A stretch of 64,000 bases of DNA, taken from positions 1,027,287 to 1,091,286 of the forward strand of contig VZRN01004399.1 of NCBI GenBank assembly GCA_013397935.1, given 5' to 3'. Below are positions 23,344 through 36,800 of the stretch, piece by piece. Below the pieces are notes generated by a model. It searched no databases. It had not been told where the DNA came from and saw only the letters and a list, made by a program, of their open reading frames with translations. Source of the stretch: Dasyornis broadbenti (taxonomy: Eukaryota; Chordata; Aves; Passeriformes; Dasyornithidae). The translations under genes and the position numbers were made by a program. Within the stretch, counting starts at the first letter, position 1. Each line of letters opens with the position of its first letter.

Positions 23344-25466
23344 ATCAGTCTTTCATATTTCAAAGGACGATAAATTTATTCTGAGCATGCAAAAGCAGAA
23401 TTACTCTTTTTCCAACTAACTTCAGAGTGTTTCTGTCATGCAGGAGAGTAAGGTCTGAAAGTTTGTTTTAGAACATTTAACTTTAATGTTTCTAGAGAAA
23501 GGACAATTTTTTCATGTCGTTGTTTGATTTTTTTTTTTTTATATTTACAGTCCTGAGAGACCCAAACATCCTCAGCAGCTCCAAAAAGTTGCTTACTAAA
23601 ACTTTTCTACTGAACCTAATATGACAAGGTTTACATCCTAAGTATAATTTTCATTGCAGTAAAGAGACAATCAGCTGCAAAACTAATATCTAAAGAAAAT
23701 AACTGAATAAAATGAGATGAGCTCTTTTATTAGCACTCTTCCAAAGAAATTCGATCAGGCTGTCATGGATGTTATCTTGTGGAGCACAACAACCAAGACA
23801 AAGCTAACACGTGCCAATTTCTAGAGCTGGTCAACACAAGATTTCTGCTGTAATCTTGAAAGAAGTGCGGCTCATTGTGTGTATTTCCCCAGCCAATTCC
23901 AATTCCTTGCCCTCAGTAGAACACACAAAGTGGTACATTGTGCTCACATGGACATAGGACAAAATTAGAGCTATGTCTTTGGGTCCTGTACCTTATTCAA
24001 ATCAACATGCCCCCAGTGTTAACCTAATTGATGGGAATTTGTAGACTTATATCTCCATCCTCGCTACAGAGTCTGGGATCCTGTAAGCCATCTAGAGGAC
24101 TCTTATCCTGCTGGCCTTTGCATATGAAATGGGTGCCCTCAGTGGAGGATTGAGAAGTTCAGAAACTTCTTCCCTATTTTTCTAGTCTCTTTTCTGGTCA
24201 CCTTCCTGGGTATTTATCTGCTGTTGAGGTCACAAAGTTACACACAGAAGAAGCCTCAGAAAGCAGAGTTTCTGCATGCAACACCTGGTACAGGATGTTC
24301 CTTTCCAGTCCAGGGTGTGCAGCCAAGGGATAACACAGGACTATAAGTCTTGGCTGTCCCTGTTCCTCCCATTTGCATGGCCTGATAAGGGCTAAGATGC
24401 CTTGCATAAACTGCTTAGGAAACCAGCTTTGCTCCTAATCCCTGGTGTGGGATGTTACCAGAGGGGTTGTCAGAAGGCAGGGGACTTGGCAAGAAAAAGG
24501 GACAGAGCTCTGGCATCTGCTGCAGTGGAGGTATTTGTTCTGCCCTTTACAGCTTTCAAGGAGGGACAAACAAAATCTCCCCATGCAGGGCAGAGCTATG
24601 CCTTCACTATGGATAGATCCATTCCTGAATTTCCCTGCGAATACTCTTTGGCAGTTCACTGCAATGACTAATGCACATGTACAGTAGGAGTGGGAATATT
24701 GTCCCAGTGTGACCAAGGAAACAGCAGAGGGCACTCAGTGATTCTTTATATTTCACCTTTCGGCACACCCCACTCACATGGACACTGCTGGGTAATTGGA
24801 GTGCAGCTGCTCCTAGGGTAGAGCATTTATACAGGCGTAATTCCTAGTTTATTACTGCACATGTTGAGGTACAGCTTTTCAGTGGGGGGTTCAGATCCTA
24901 TCAAACAATTTTCATTGTCATTAGAGGGGTAGTAACATGAATGAATCACACAGCATGTGAAAAATGCTGTCGTTTCTGCCTCCAACCACTTCACGCTTTC
25001 CTGTTTATTTTTTCCTGTGTTGTATCCACGTCTGCTGAAATGCAAATCTGGCCATTCAGTTATTTGTGTTTAGCAGCAGGATCCCCAGGTTAGTTCCCTG
25101 CTTGAAGCTTTACGTTAATCCACTTTCTGGTTGGAAGAGATGTGAAATTTACTCAAGAATGAAATTGTATTCCACATCGTTACACTGTTCTCATTAAATC
25201 TATTATTTCCACATCATCGCCCAAGAAAATACCCGATGTGAGAATCCTCCTAGAGTTCACTTCCCTAATTCACAGGACAATTACAAAATTGTTTTTGCCA
25301 CAGTGGGAAATGTTGACTGCTGGGTCACTTAAATCCTTGCAGTGCCAGCTAATAAGAAAGAGCACTATATCTCCTTGCAGAACTAGAATGCAGCAATGTA
25401 GTCAGAGGATATGAAAGAGCTTTTGAATTTAACTTCTTTCCCTTCATTTTCTTTTGTAATTTTTCT

Positions 25467-25505
25467 TTTATCCTGTAAGACAATAAGATTTTCTTACAGG
25501 ATAAA
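25467..25505. repeat. Perfect 14-bp inverted repeat
   Basis: Left arm 'tttatcctgtaaga' at 25467-25480 is the exact reverse complement of 'tcttacaggataaa' at 25492-25505, with an 11-nt loop. It could form a hairpin in DNA or RNA. The stem is shorter than that of a typical microRNA precursor, so no RNA gene is called. Confidence 0.9.
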
Positions 25506-27313
25506 GTAAGTGAGATTTATATGCGGGTTGTTGGGTGTTTTTTTCCAAGACTGCTGTCTCTGTGTTAAATTAAAGAAATTTGTTTTTAAATCAAGCATTT
25601 ATTTATGTAAGTGATTGTACTGTAATATAGGTAAAATAAGATCTCCCCAAACTATTTTATTCCAGTGTCCTCCTGACAGAAAAGCAAACCTCATATAAAC
25701 ATTTTCAAGAGAATATTGACATATAAGAGCTTTAACAACAAGCCTCTCTCCACATTCTTGTATTCTGTAGTAGCTATGAAAACATGCACAGATATATTTG
25801 TTGCCCGTTACATAGAATTGAGTATTTTTGTAAATGGCTGACTAGCCTCTTCTCAGAGAGCTGAAGAAAGAGTCCTCACTCCAAGCAGCTGTGTGGAGTA
25901 AAGGCTATTCTACATTATTCTGAGCAGGGACCTGGTCGGCAAAAGCACTTACAAATCCAGATAAAATAAATGGTAGAAACAATTTTATTGCTTTAGGTGA
26001 AGAGTCAAGGCAACTTTGAAGATTTTGGACACCTCATCTTAAATTGTCCATGTCCAAGGCTGTGCTGGAAAAGCAGAATCTGCCTCTAAGGTATATTAAC
26101 TTGAATGCAGAATCCCTGTGAGACAGCTCTTTGATTTCTCAACAGAACTGATTTTAATGATGGCACAGTGATCTTGGCTCTAGTTTCATATCATGGACAT
26201 ATCATTAGGTTTTCAAATATTCCTGTGACAGGAGCTGTGTAAACTCTGTTCACCAGGCAATTAGTTCTTGTCATTCAGGTTACTTGAAAAGACCGTTTTC
26301 CAGAAAAAGAATGTGGGTTGGCAGCAGGCAAATACGGAAGGCTACAGACCTTCACCAGACATCCATATGAAAGCTACTTGTCTAAATGTTGCTTGTGGAG
26401 AAAAACATGGTATTCAGCCAAATTTGAACCCAGTTTTGCTGAGCTCTGTCTCTGCTCAATGTCAGTGAAAGCTGCCTTCAGTGACTGTTCAGATGGTGCC
26501 TCTGTTCTGTGGATCTCCAACACAAGAGCAGAAGATCCCTCTCTGATAATTAACAGAATGAGAGAGTAATTTTCTTTACAATTTCGTCTTAATAGTAGGA
26601 GTTACTGAAGCAAATTTAAGTCAAAGCTACAAGAAAATCTGTTCCCTAAAAACAACCCCACCACAAAAGAGACAGTATTTTCAACTTTATTTTCTATTAA
26701 TGTTAATAAAGGAGGAAAATAGAAACACATTTTATACCATATATAGATATATACACATGTATCTATTTATGTGTATGTAGATATTCATGTGTCTGTCTAT
26801 AATGTTTTCCATTCCTTCATGGTTTAAAACCCATTAAAGCTGCCTCTAAAAGTGCTACAGATTTTGCATATGCAAATAAAATGCACACTCCATATCTAAT
26901 TTTCATGTGATTTTAACAATCCTAACAGATGTTCAGGCAAGGTTGCACATCTGTTTGAATATGTAAATCTCTCCTTGCTCAGCATATTTGCATTATTGTT
27001 TTATGTATGTAGAGCCTGTACCTTGTACACATGTTTAAATGAAGGTTCTGCTCATGTATTTGCATGTTCACATTAGCAACAAATGAAGTGACTAAACTAG
27101 AGCAGTTGCAAGGCTGAAAGTTAGAAAAGACTAAAAAGACTGAAAAAGAAGTTGAAGGAAAAGAAATAATCACAAAACTGTCCAGCATTTCTTTATCAGC
27201 AGTTATATATTAGTAGGAAAAAGAATGCATACATTTCATCTGTTTCTGAGTGCACATAAAACAGAGTGGTACTTCCAAAACTATAATATGAAAGGTCTGC
27301 TCTACTCCTGCTT

Positions 27314-27352
27314 TATATATACACACTTATATATACACACATATGTATATAT
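27314..27352. repeat. TA/CA-rich microsatellite
   Basis: Interleaved 'tatata' and 'cacaca' blocks ('tatatatacacacttatata' followed by 'tacacacatatgtatatat'). Low complexity, no further function visible. Confidence 0.75.
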
Positions 27353-27428
27353 CACTGATGGCAATTTTTGTTTTGTATCCAATTAAATGTTATATAGCAG
27401 ACAAAGTTGAATAAAGAAATATTAACAT

Positions 27429-27478
27429 ACAAAACCAAAAAGGCAAAAACCCCAAACCAAAACCAAAAAAACCAAAAC
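27429..27478. repeat. A/C-rich simple repeat
   Basis: Imperfect 'aaaacc' type repeat of about 50 bp, for example 'ccaaaccaaaaccaaaaaaa'. It lies in an open frame (27407-27589) whose lysine/asparagine-rich start is only this repeat. Confidence 0.75.
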
Positions 27479-30411
27479 ATGAAAAAAGCCAACAATGGCT
27501 ACAGTCAGCTCAGGTGTACTCAGTGTGGATTTTCAAGAGATAGAACATCTGTACGACACATACACTTCACATCAGAGGACACTTGCTAGAGTTTTAGAGA
27601 GAGCACTCTACATTCTTCTTTGAGCTGCTTATGACTTTTGGCTGGCTAGCCAAAAGAATTTAGTGTTAATGCTCATAGAGAAATTATTGAAGAACAAATT
27701 TTGGTTACAGTAGCCAATTCATCTTGAACCACACAGATTGTCCAGAATCTTCTCTTTGCAAAAAGACTTGGATTCCTTACTCAGTACAAGATATCTTGTC
27801 TCAAGGCTTGTGTTTCGTTCCACCTTTATTGCTAGAGACAATGCAAACAGATTAAATTCTCTGTGGATTGTACTTACTGGGCAGTGTTGATGGACTGAAT
27901 TGTTGAGGAAACAGAGAAACACCTGAGTTTTCAGAACCTCACTTGAAGCTGAACATGCTGAAAGTTTTTTAGCATGTCTTAGTTTAAATGCTCCAAGACC
28001 TTTAAAAATGTCTAGAGAGCTTAAGAGCCTCTGGAGAGGCTACTTTTTCATTTCTCTGTGAAAAAAAATGAAAATGTTCTTACTCCATTCTGCTTTAGTT
28101 CTTCATTTGAGGCCAAACTGCTACCTTGAGACTGATCAAAACCTATTGTCTGGACTGGATTAGAAGTTCTCTCTGAGGAAGGACACAGCTTGATGATAAA
28201 CTTTTACTTTGTTCAGAAAGTTATAGATGAAAAAAATAATACAATCCATTTTGCTGAAAGAGTGAATGTTTCAAGTCTTTCTTCCACAGTATAAAAATCC
28301 CCTAATTCTTCAGCGGTTCTGTACGGACACTGACTAGTTTATGACAGTTTGGTGGAGTTATGCAAATAATTCTTTCTTTTACCAAAATCTGTTACTGTTT
28401 CCTCATCAATATCTAAACCAGAGATTTAGGGAAGAATGCTACTCAAATGCATGTAACCCACCCTTCTTTGAAGAGTAGTGTTCCCCCCAAAAATTGGGAG
28501 TTTCAGATCTCTAGCAAATTTCCTTAAAAATAACCTATTCAAGGCTTTTCATACATTCTGTAGAATGAACAACTATTTGTATTTCACTTCAATTTTAATT
28601 TTATATAATTTTTATCTTCTATGTTTCAGTAACACATCAAAAGCTTCAAAGTACTAAGGAAGTTGGTTTGAAATTCTTTTCATATTCTAAATGAGGGAAG
28701 ACCATAAATATTTTAGTACTGGAGGTTTTTGCAAATGCTTTTTTTTAACGTGACTAGTCAATTCCAGCTCCCACATATTGCAATCTCAAGGGTGACATGC
28801 AATATGTTAAAAATATTCCTGCCAGATTTCACAGGTCTTAAAATTTGTGATTCAAAATTATTGATAGACTAGAGGTCTTAGTAAAGCTAAATAAAAGAAG
28901 GGTAATGAAAATGCATATTTTCTTTCAGGCTCCACACATGTATTTTCATCTTCACAGTTACATTTTATCTAGCATTTGCAAATGACCAGTTAATATTTAT
29001 GATGTTAACTGGAGAACCCGAGAAAGTGTAAGAACTCAAAAGGAGGTTAAACAGGCCCAAATCTACCTGAAAACTTAAGTCAATTGAGGAGAATGTTCTA
29101 CCACTATTGATATAAATGGACCCCCTTTGAAAGGAAAAGTTGTCTAATTACTCTCTAAAATACTATGAAACTATATAAGCTGTCTTGAAGGCGTTCTGCA
29201 GCAATTACACAGAGTCACAGCCCTTTGTGACCAAACCACTGTTAATATTGCAATACTAAAGACAAGATTTGTTAAAGAGATGAGATTTATGAGGGTACGG
29301 ACTTTGATTGGAAACTTTCAGCAACATCTGGATTATCTAGTTGTAGACAACCAGGGGTTTACTTGCAGATTAAGAAGTAAGTGCATTACTAGCTAGGCAA
29401 CCTTGGTAGGAGTTGAGGCATTTCCCATTAATTTGGGTAATGTATTTGGAAAAAAATAGACAAGAAAGACATTTAAGGAAAAGCTGGCACATCAGAATAT
29501 TTGTCCTTTCTTTTCCTAGCTATAGCAGTCTCATAAAGGTTACTATATCCTCATACAATTGCTGCTATGATGGTACCCTGAGGCCACAGTGCCTAACAAC
29601 TCTGTTACTAAGATGTCTGGGAGCTGTGTAATATGAAGGTAATGAGGGACTTTCCAGCTTGTATCAAGATCTGTAAATCCATTGCAGCTCCCTTTAGAAT
29701 CTGGCAGAAAGTGATTAAACTGTGCAGGGAGCAGAGGAAATCTCATCGTGTCTCAACCTCGGTGTACCCTGTGTGGCCTTACTCAAAGAAAGGATTTTCT
29801 CACTTAAAAATATGCAAAAATATATTCCATTCATTATATCAATGCACATTAATCTGGAAGAAACCACACCACTGTCACCCAATCATAAAATTCACCTATT
29901 AGGTCAATGTATACTGCGTTCGGGACAGCGCACTATATGCAAGATATATTTTTTAACTCTACATTTGTGATTTATGATTATTCTGCAATAAAGACCCCTA
30001 AAAACGTACCAGAAACATAATTTTGCATTTTGTCACAGTCTTTAGACATAACATTTCGATTTATAACTTAGATCTCCTCCCATATAGGAAAAAAAAAATC
30101 ACATTTAAAAATCTAATAAAATCATCTTATTAAGAGGCAGTAATGTAATATATTATTTCTTAAGAGACAGAGCAGAAACATTTCTCATGCTGCCTTTTTG
30201 ACAGATCTTGGCATGTATTTGAAGTTCAGCCATGGTTGTGGTATAAAAAACTGTAGAATTTATCAAATATGTTAGGTAAATAATTAAAGTATGGGTTTAC
30301 AGTTTATCAACTAGATATCACAGTTTAAGAATCCAAACTATAATTACTAAAACATGCTTTTTTTTTCTTTTATGAGTTCATTTACGCTGTGAGTAAAACC
30401 CACTGTTAATA

Positions 30412-30417
30412 AAATCC
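30412..30417. repeat. Target-site duplication, left copy
   Basis: The hexamer aaatcc, repeated exactly at 30808-30813 on the other side of the LTR. Six bp is the duplication typical of class II (beta-like, ERVK) retroviral integration. Confidence 0.93.
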
Positions 30418-30807
30418 TGTTGCAGCCGGTGAAGTGAGTGCTGCAACCTTCCAGGACCGTCTCAGCAGCGGAAGCCGCTCGGCAAAGTTGCCACATATAA
30501 CACACTACAAGCACACACCGGATAGCTGATAACATGGTCGACAGCAGCGAGGCGAGAAGGGTCCACGAAAGAAGTTTATTCCAACCATGCTTGTGAGGGG
30601 ATGAGGAGAAGAAGAGGGAACAAGGAAGAAGTCTAGGATTTCATATGGGGTTGGTGGGGGCGGAGAGAGCATAAGGAGGCCAATGGTCTAGAGGCATAGG
30701 GGCAATACATAGGCGGGGGTAGGATACAAGAGCCAGCAGGGAAGATCCAAGGGAATGGCAAAAGGACAAGGGGTCTGCTTCTCTGACCTGGGGCACAGGC
30801 CTCCACA
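30418..30807 (-). mobile_element. ERV solo LTR with perfect 6-bp target duplication (class II, ERVK-like)
   Basis: On the minus strand the element begins 'tgtggaggcctgtgccccag' and ends 'caccggctgcaaca', so it has TG...CA ends. Both sides carry aaatcc as direct flanks. Length 390 bp. A polyadenylation signal AATAAA on the minus strand (plus 30575-30580) lies about 157 bp from the 3' end, and a TATA-like 'catatgaaat' lies about 60 bp before it. The composition is more GC-rich than the surroundings, with CpG sites still present in the R/U5 part, which suggests a fairly young insertion. No gag-pol-env sequence adjoins, so it is a solo LTR left by recombination between two LTRs. The minus open frames 30347-30535 and 30633-30866 overlap it and are non-coding. 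Confidence 0.95.
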
Positions 30808-30813
30808 AAATCC
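30808..30813. repeat. Target-site duplication, right copy
   Basis: Hexamer aaatcc, identical to the left copy at 30412-30417. Confidence 0.93.
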
Positions 30814-33800
30814 TTCTTTGAAACTGTAAATTTATAATTCTCTTGATGTCTTAAGAAAAGCAACATGGTAGCTAATCAACACTGGTTTGAGCCCTTCAGC
30901 TGATGTTTTCTTGAGTTTTCTATTCTGATCCCTCAGTTAAGCACCTTGGTAATAGTACAGATAACTAACTTTTTCTGACTGCATGGTGAATAAATGTGCT
31001 ACTGCAAGGTATGTGTCCTTGAAAAAAATCCTTTTGCTTCCTTTTGCTATGTAGAGTGGGAAATAGATAAAAATTCACAAATATATCCCTAAAATAGTAC
31101 CTTAATCATGTCATCCTCAATGAAGGTTATGCAGTAATAAGCCAGGGTGTTATCATCTTGTCTAGTAAATCCCTGTGATGGCTCTGATGTGGGCTCCTCT
31201 CAGCTCTTTCATCTATTCCTCATATTGAGTCTTTTACCTGAATTGGTACAGCAACCCACTTTGTATAATTATCATTTCCTTGTTTGGTCTACTATTATGC
31301 AAAAGTTGAATAGGCTGTATATTTTTTAGTGCTGCAAATACACAGCAGACATATGTGATCAGAGGCTCACAGAATCTGTATTATGCACATTAGTTTTCAA
31401 TTAATGGCTGCTGGAATGTTTATTTTACTGTGACAATTTTGATTTTAACTTTGTTCCTTTATTCAAGGAAGTGGTCTTCAGTTCTTTTCTAGTGCTGGTT
31501 AACAGATGAAAGAATACTTTAAACATTTTAGAGAAATCATTTTCCAAAGGAAAGCCAGTATTGTGAAAACAAAAAATATGTGGTAAGAATGTGTTAATTT
31601 AGACAATGCTTTCTATAGGGGAAAAATAGAAGCATAAATCTTTTTTCTTTCTTTTGTAAAGTAAAATTTTCTTTTTAAAAATATTTAGTACTATCATGTA
31701 CAAACAATACATAACAAATCTAAATCAAATAAATTGAGATAATACAGTAGAAATAACGTATTTTGTCTTATTAAAAATCACATTGTGAAGGCCTTAAGCT
31801 GTTGGGGGTCATGAACTAAAACTTTGGATGATTTCCCTCAACTCTCACATTGATTTAAATCTTCCAAAGTTTTCATCTGTAGGAATTTTAGTTTAAATTT
31901 CAATATTTCCATTTGGAAGGGGTGCGATGATGCTTAATTAGCCCAGCTGTGTTTTTTCCTCCGTGTGTGGATTATTACAACTTCAGCAGCAAGCTGAAGC
32001 AGAGGCCAATTTCCAGTTGTAACTGAAGCACGAGGTGCTTGGTAGAATCTCACTGGATATTGCCCTTGGTGACAGTGGTTTGGAAAAGCTGGGATTGCTG
32101 GCTCTGCCAAGCAAGGGGCTGTCTACAGACCGTTGTTCCTTCATTGTGCAGCCTGGTTTGGAGCACATTGCAAGGTGCCCTCTTGTACAGAAGACAGTAG
32201 CGGCTCTGAACAGAAGCTCTGCTGCTTTATTTCTTTACACAACCCTGCCTTGTCAGTGAACTTGTAGACATTTTTCACAAACTTTTCCCTAGCCGCTGAA
32301 GTTTCAAGGAGCATCAGTTATTGTTTGCAAAAGTTGATGACTTGGGTTAGCACCGAGTGAATTTTCGGAACATTTCTAGAACAAGCAAGGACATTTTTGA
32401 GAATGGAACCTGTGTTCATAAGAGTTGATTCATTTCACACAGATGATAATAACTCTCATTCACATTTCAATGAGCCTGGATTTGATCCAGATGTGAAAAG
32501 GTTTTCACTTTTCATTTCAAAACTTCTGAGTGTGTTTTTTTAACAGCTTCTTAGTATCTACTTTCATTACCAGCTTCTTAATTCCCTTTGTTTCTGTTCA
32601 TTGAAACTTCTCACAACGGAAATATAAAAGACTGTATTTTAAGAATCCTGTCAACTGCAAAAACTCACAAAAGGGATCACAAAACAAGGACTATTGGGGC
32701 AAGGAAACTGAGCTTTCTTTGGTTTCCCACTTTGGCTGAAAGGGCTTAATAATATGAGACAGAACAAATCTATGGTACATTTCAGTCCCAACGCTATATA
32801 TTATTTTGAATGGATACTGTGAAAGGTGGTTTAACAAAGACTGTTGAGCATGAGGTTCTAATTGTTATGTATTAAGCAAAGCCAACAAGTGTAATGACTA
32901 ATCCTTTGTGAACATAGTAACTACCATGTTTGTCATTACACAAAAAGTCAACCCATGACCCACAGGGTTAGAACATTCATTTTCAGGGTCAAGGTATTTT
33001 ACTGAATAAAAGCTCACAGTTCTGTTTTCTTGTTTTTGTTTTTTCTTGTTTTCTGGTTTGCTACAAGAACAAATCAAAATTAGAGAAATATTTTAAAAGT
33101 ATGTTTTATAAAGGAAATAGTCGATTTCTGTCAGGGATGGTTAGCTTTGCCAAGTTCCCTTCTGGACTACTGTATTTATAAAGGGACCAGCAGTCTGGTT
33201 GAGGGACTTTTATATTACCTAGGGAGTAAAGAGGAGAATAATTCCCAATGTCTTATTTTCCATCATTTGGAATTTGATACCATATATGATGTTTTAGACT
33301 GATTTAAAAAAATCCTGTCTCTGCAGTCAAAGCAGTGTCCACATACTGAACTTTTTGAAACCCGTTTGCTTGAAGCTTCAGTAATCTGTTCCTGTATGGA
33401 ATGATGATTTACATGGTTCTTTATTAGTTTATTTCTGTACCTTTCTGTTTGAAAGGCTGCTTAAAGAGAACTTGTTTTGAAACTGCATATAAGTAATTTT
33501 CTCCCAATGAGTTCTGCTAGAGAAATTTTTTGTGCTACAGTAAAAAGAATCAGGTGATGTATTTTTAAAAGTGTGTACATGCCTTTGGCAATTTTCTTAA
33601 GTGCTGTAAAAATTCTTGTTGCTATTTGCACTTCTTATGCTTTGAGGAAATATATTTATGGGTTTTAGATCAAAGCATTAAAAAAGGTTACAAAAGTCTG
33701 AGCAGACAAAAGATCCCTGATCAGTTTAACCAAGAGTGAGTTATGTAGTAAGGCATTTCCATTTCTCCAGCCATTTTAACACATGGAGAGCAGAAATTTT

Positions 33801-36800
33801 ATAATAATCTGATGATAATGCCCATATTTTATTAACTATTTGTATAATAAGGATTTGATATATGGTATATGAGGCCGTTGGCATTGTTATTACACTAGTG
33901 GTCTTATGCTGATGTTTCATGTAGGGCTGAAGGGCTGCAGTGTTGATGAACTTTCTAATTTTCAGCATTGTTCCTTCTCTGTGAATGATTGTTCTCTAAC
34001 AGTTTTATATCAGAATACTATGTGAAATGCAGAAATTGTACACAAAAGGATTTTTATTCACTCCTTCCTTTTTCTTCTGGACAAAGACTGCATAGATAAA
34101 AGACTGGCACACTACAGTGTTAGCACCATTTTTTTTTTTCCTGGATACGTATGATGTTACAGCAATCTAATTTATTATGAACTCTTTCCACCCGTAGTGG
34201 GATGTCCATCCAAGAATTACTTTCATTTAAAAATGTAGAAGTGAGTATTTCCTCTTTTCCAGGCAGAACTCTGTATGTATCCACTAGGGTCAAGGGCAAA
34301 GACAGACCACATGTGCTTCCTCAACCATTGTGTGCATCCTAATCTTCCTTTCCTGCAAGCATTTGGATGGTGAAAACTGGCTTCTGTTTAAATTTAGTTG
34401 ATGAATTTTTCATCACTGAGTTCTATCCTTTGATCTTCATCATAACAGAATAGATGTAAATACTAACCAGACAGTTTCATATGAAGGCAAATATTAATTT
34501 TAATTTGATCAGTGTTATTTAAAGCTGTATTACAATTTTAGTACCTCTGATTAGCAAATCACTATACCGAATAATATCTCTGATTACCAAACTGTCTGAA
34601 CACATCATTTTTTCTCTTGGTTAAACCTAATATGTATTACCAGTAAAGAAATTATCTACTTTCTGTTTCAGAATTCTTTTCCCTTTCACACCTGACACAG
34701 AATATTTATAATAGTTTCCTGCAAACAGAGAGATATTTTTTTTTACTTTGTGACTGCACATTTATTTTGCTGGCATTGCAACATACACATTTTCTCTTAG
34801 GTTAAAACATTTAGAACCATTTCTATTTGTGATCTCCTGTACACAATCTGGAAGCCACAAAACCATATCACCTGTCTTTGGAATGGCAATTTCCAGGATT
34901 TGAGGCTATATCTTGCATCTGTACACACAACCAAGCATTTTCCCTTACTTCTTAAAGCCAGAATAATCAAAAAGCCTTCTCTGATGTTGTTATCTTTCCT
35001 AACACATATTTTATTTTTTTTCAGTGAAGGACACTTTTCCAAAATAAGGGGTTTTTTAAATAGGGATGGAGACAATGATGTACGTGGTTTTATAGTAAAA
35101 TCACTAGTCAGTGATCTGCACTATTCCTCAGCTTTATACTCATGCTATAAAGTTAAATGCCTTACATGCAGGTTAGTGCTCTTTTTATGTTTTCAATATG
35201 TTCAGAGTAATCTTTTCCTTCCCTTATACCTTGAGAAATCAAAGCAAGGTGTCTCTCTGATTTGTTTCTGCTGCAGAATGCCATAAAAACACTTCCACCT
35301 TCAGCCTGTCCTGTGTGTGTCGTTCAAGAACAGCTGGAGCCATTTGCTCTTGGATGAATTCCAAGAGGTTAGCTTGATTTGCGCTGATAGATGCTCATCT
35401 CTCATAGTCTTCTTAATTCCACAAGGGAAACCTTAAAATTGTAAAAAAAATCTAAACCCATGGGCTTTTTGTTTAGTTTTGTTGGGTCAAATCCTAGCCA
35501 TTATCAAGCAAAGTGTGTGTCTGAAACCTGATTTTGCTTTGCTGGTGTGTGTCATGTGCCCAGCATTGGCCACATCCCAACATATGGTCAGGATTTCCAC
35601 ATCTCAGTGCTTCAGGCAGAGCACGGAGAAGGGTTCTTTTAGACATCCTGCACCACTACTGCATTATTAAGCTCATGACTTCCTCTTTGCCTTACTCTTA
35701 AGGAACACTCCTGGGAAAAATTTATGAACACCTCTCCTGTTGCTCCAGGCATGGACCATCGTCTTCTTTCCATTGGTTCTCGTGGTTTATGTAACCAAGG
35801 GACAGCTCTACTTGACTCTTGAATGATGTGGCTAATCAAGGGTTTGTATCGTCCTTATGAATACCTGTCACAGGAGATAGATTTGGTAAGAGTCTTTCCT
35901 CTAAGCCCTTTTCTTTGTACATTGTAATTACGTTATGTACATTGTTCTTGGCATAGACGAAATCTCTGCAGATGAGAAGCAGGTGTCAAAATAAAGATCT
36001 CAGTTTATCTGAAAATAGTACAGCCAAACATATTTTATACTCTCATTTGATGGTCAAGTCTTCAGCTTCATAATTAAGCTGAATATCCTGCTATCCTGAG
36101 GAGAGTACTTTTGTGAAAAGAAACCATGTACTTTTACAATTTTCCTTGGTTTTGTTTGACTTATTTCATAGAAGATAGCTGCATAACTTATGAAAAGTAG
36201 GTCAGAATATTTTTGTCTGCATATTCTTTTTCTACATTTTCCTATCAGGTTCTTAATATTGCTGGAATATGTTAAATGACTGGAATGTCTGGGTCCATTT
36301 TTCATCCCTGTTGATTAATGTGTCATTAAACCAAATATTAGCTAATTCTAATAAATCTTATAATAAAGATTCCAACTACCATATTATGTAATATGTAACT
36401 GTATATATTATACAGTTATCAAAGGTTATTTTTGGTTCTTGAAGGACTCATGCAAATGTTTGGAAATATGGGAGAAAAGCTCCTCAAGCCTCCTGTTGCC
36501 CATCATGTTCCTGTAGTTTTTGCATTCAAAAAGCATCTGTGAAAATAATGTCAGTCAAAGCTTCTGTGGTGGTATGATAGAGATCTTTACATCCAAGCAA
36601 TAAAGTTGGATGTCTTGATATGCCGCTGAGTGTTTCTTTCCAGTTATGTTCCTATCACTGTTTTCCATTTGCTAGAGCTTGTGTTGCTGACATCTTTTCT
36701 CCCTATTTCCAGATTCTTTCCTTTAGCCACAATAAGAGCACACACCATAGATATTCTGCTCTATGGACTGAAGCTTTTCTTAATTTTTCAAAAGCAGCAG

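Larger units (their letters stand above)
23344..30411. other. Unique AT-rich DNA, about 7 kb
   Basis: The first part of the longest repeat-poor stretch. I recognise no transposable element or exon. It contains a 14-bp perfect hairpin (25467-25505), a TA/CA-rich microsatellite-like zone (about 26735-26800 and 27314-27352) and an A/C-rich patch (27429-27478). The open frames are short and unsupported. A repeat-poor stretch like this could hold regulatory elements, but none is proven here. Confidence 0.5.

Noticed and set aside
27635..27656. Hairpin 'cttttggct' / 'agccaaaag'
   Set aside because: A 9-bp stem is within chance expectation for a 64-kb window.
30418..30865. Longer LTR reading with TGTTGC...GCAACA ends
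   Set aside because: The terminal symmetry is attractive, but the flanks do not match, whereas ending at 30807 gives a perfect 6-bp duplication.
32035..32259. Open frame of 74 codons with balanced composition
   Set aside because: No recognisable domain, and no splice or polyadenylation context stands out. Too short to call.
36396..36418. Hairpin 'taactgtata' / 'tatacagtta'
   Set aside because: AT-rich 10-bp palindrome, likely chance.
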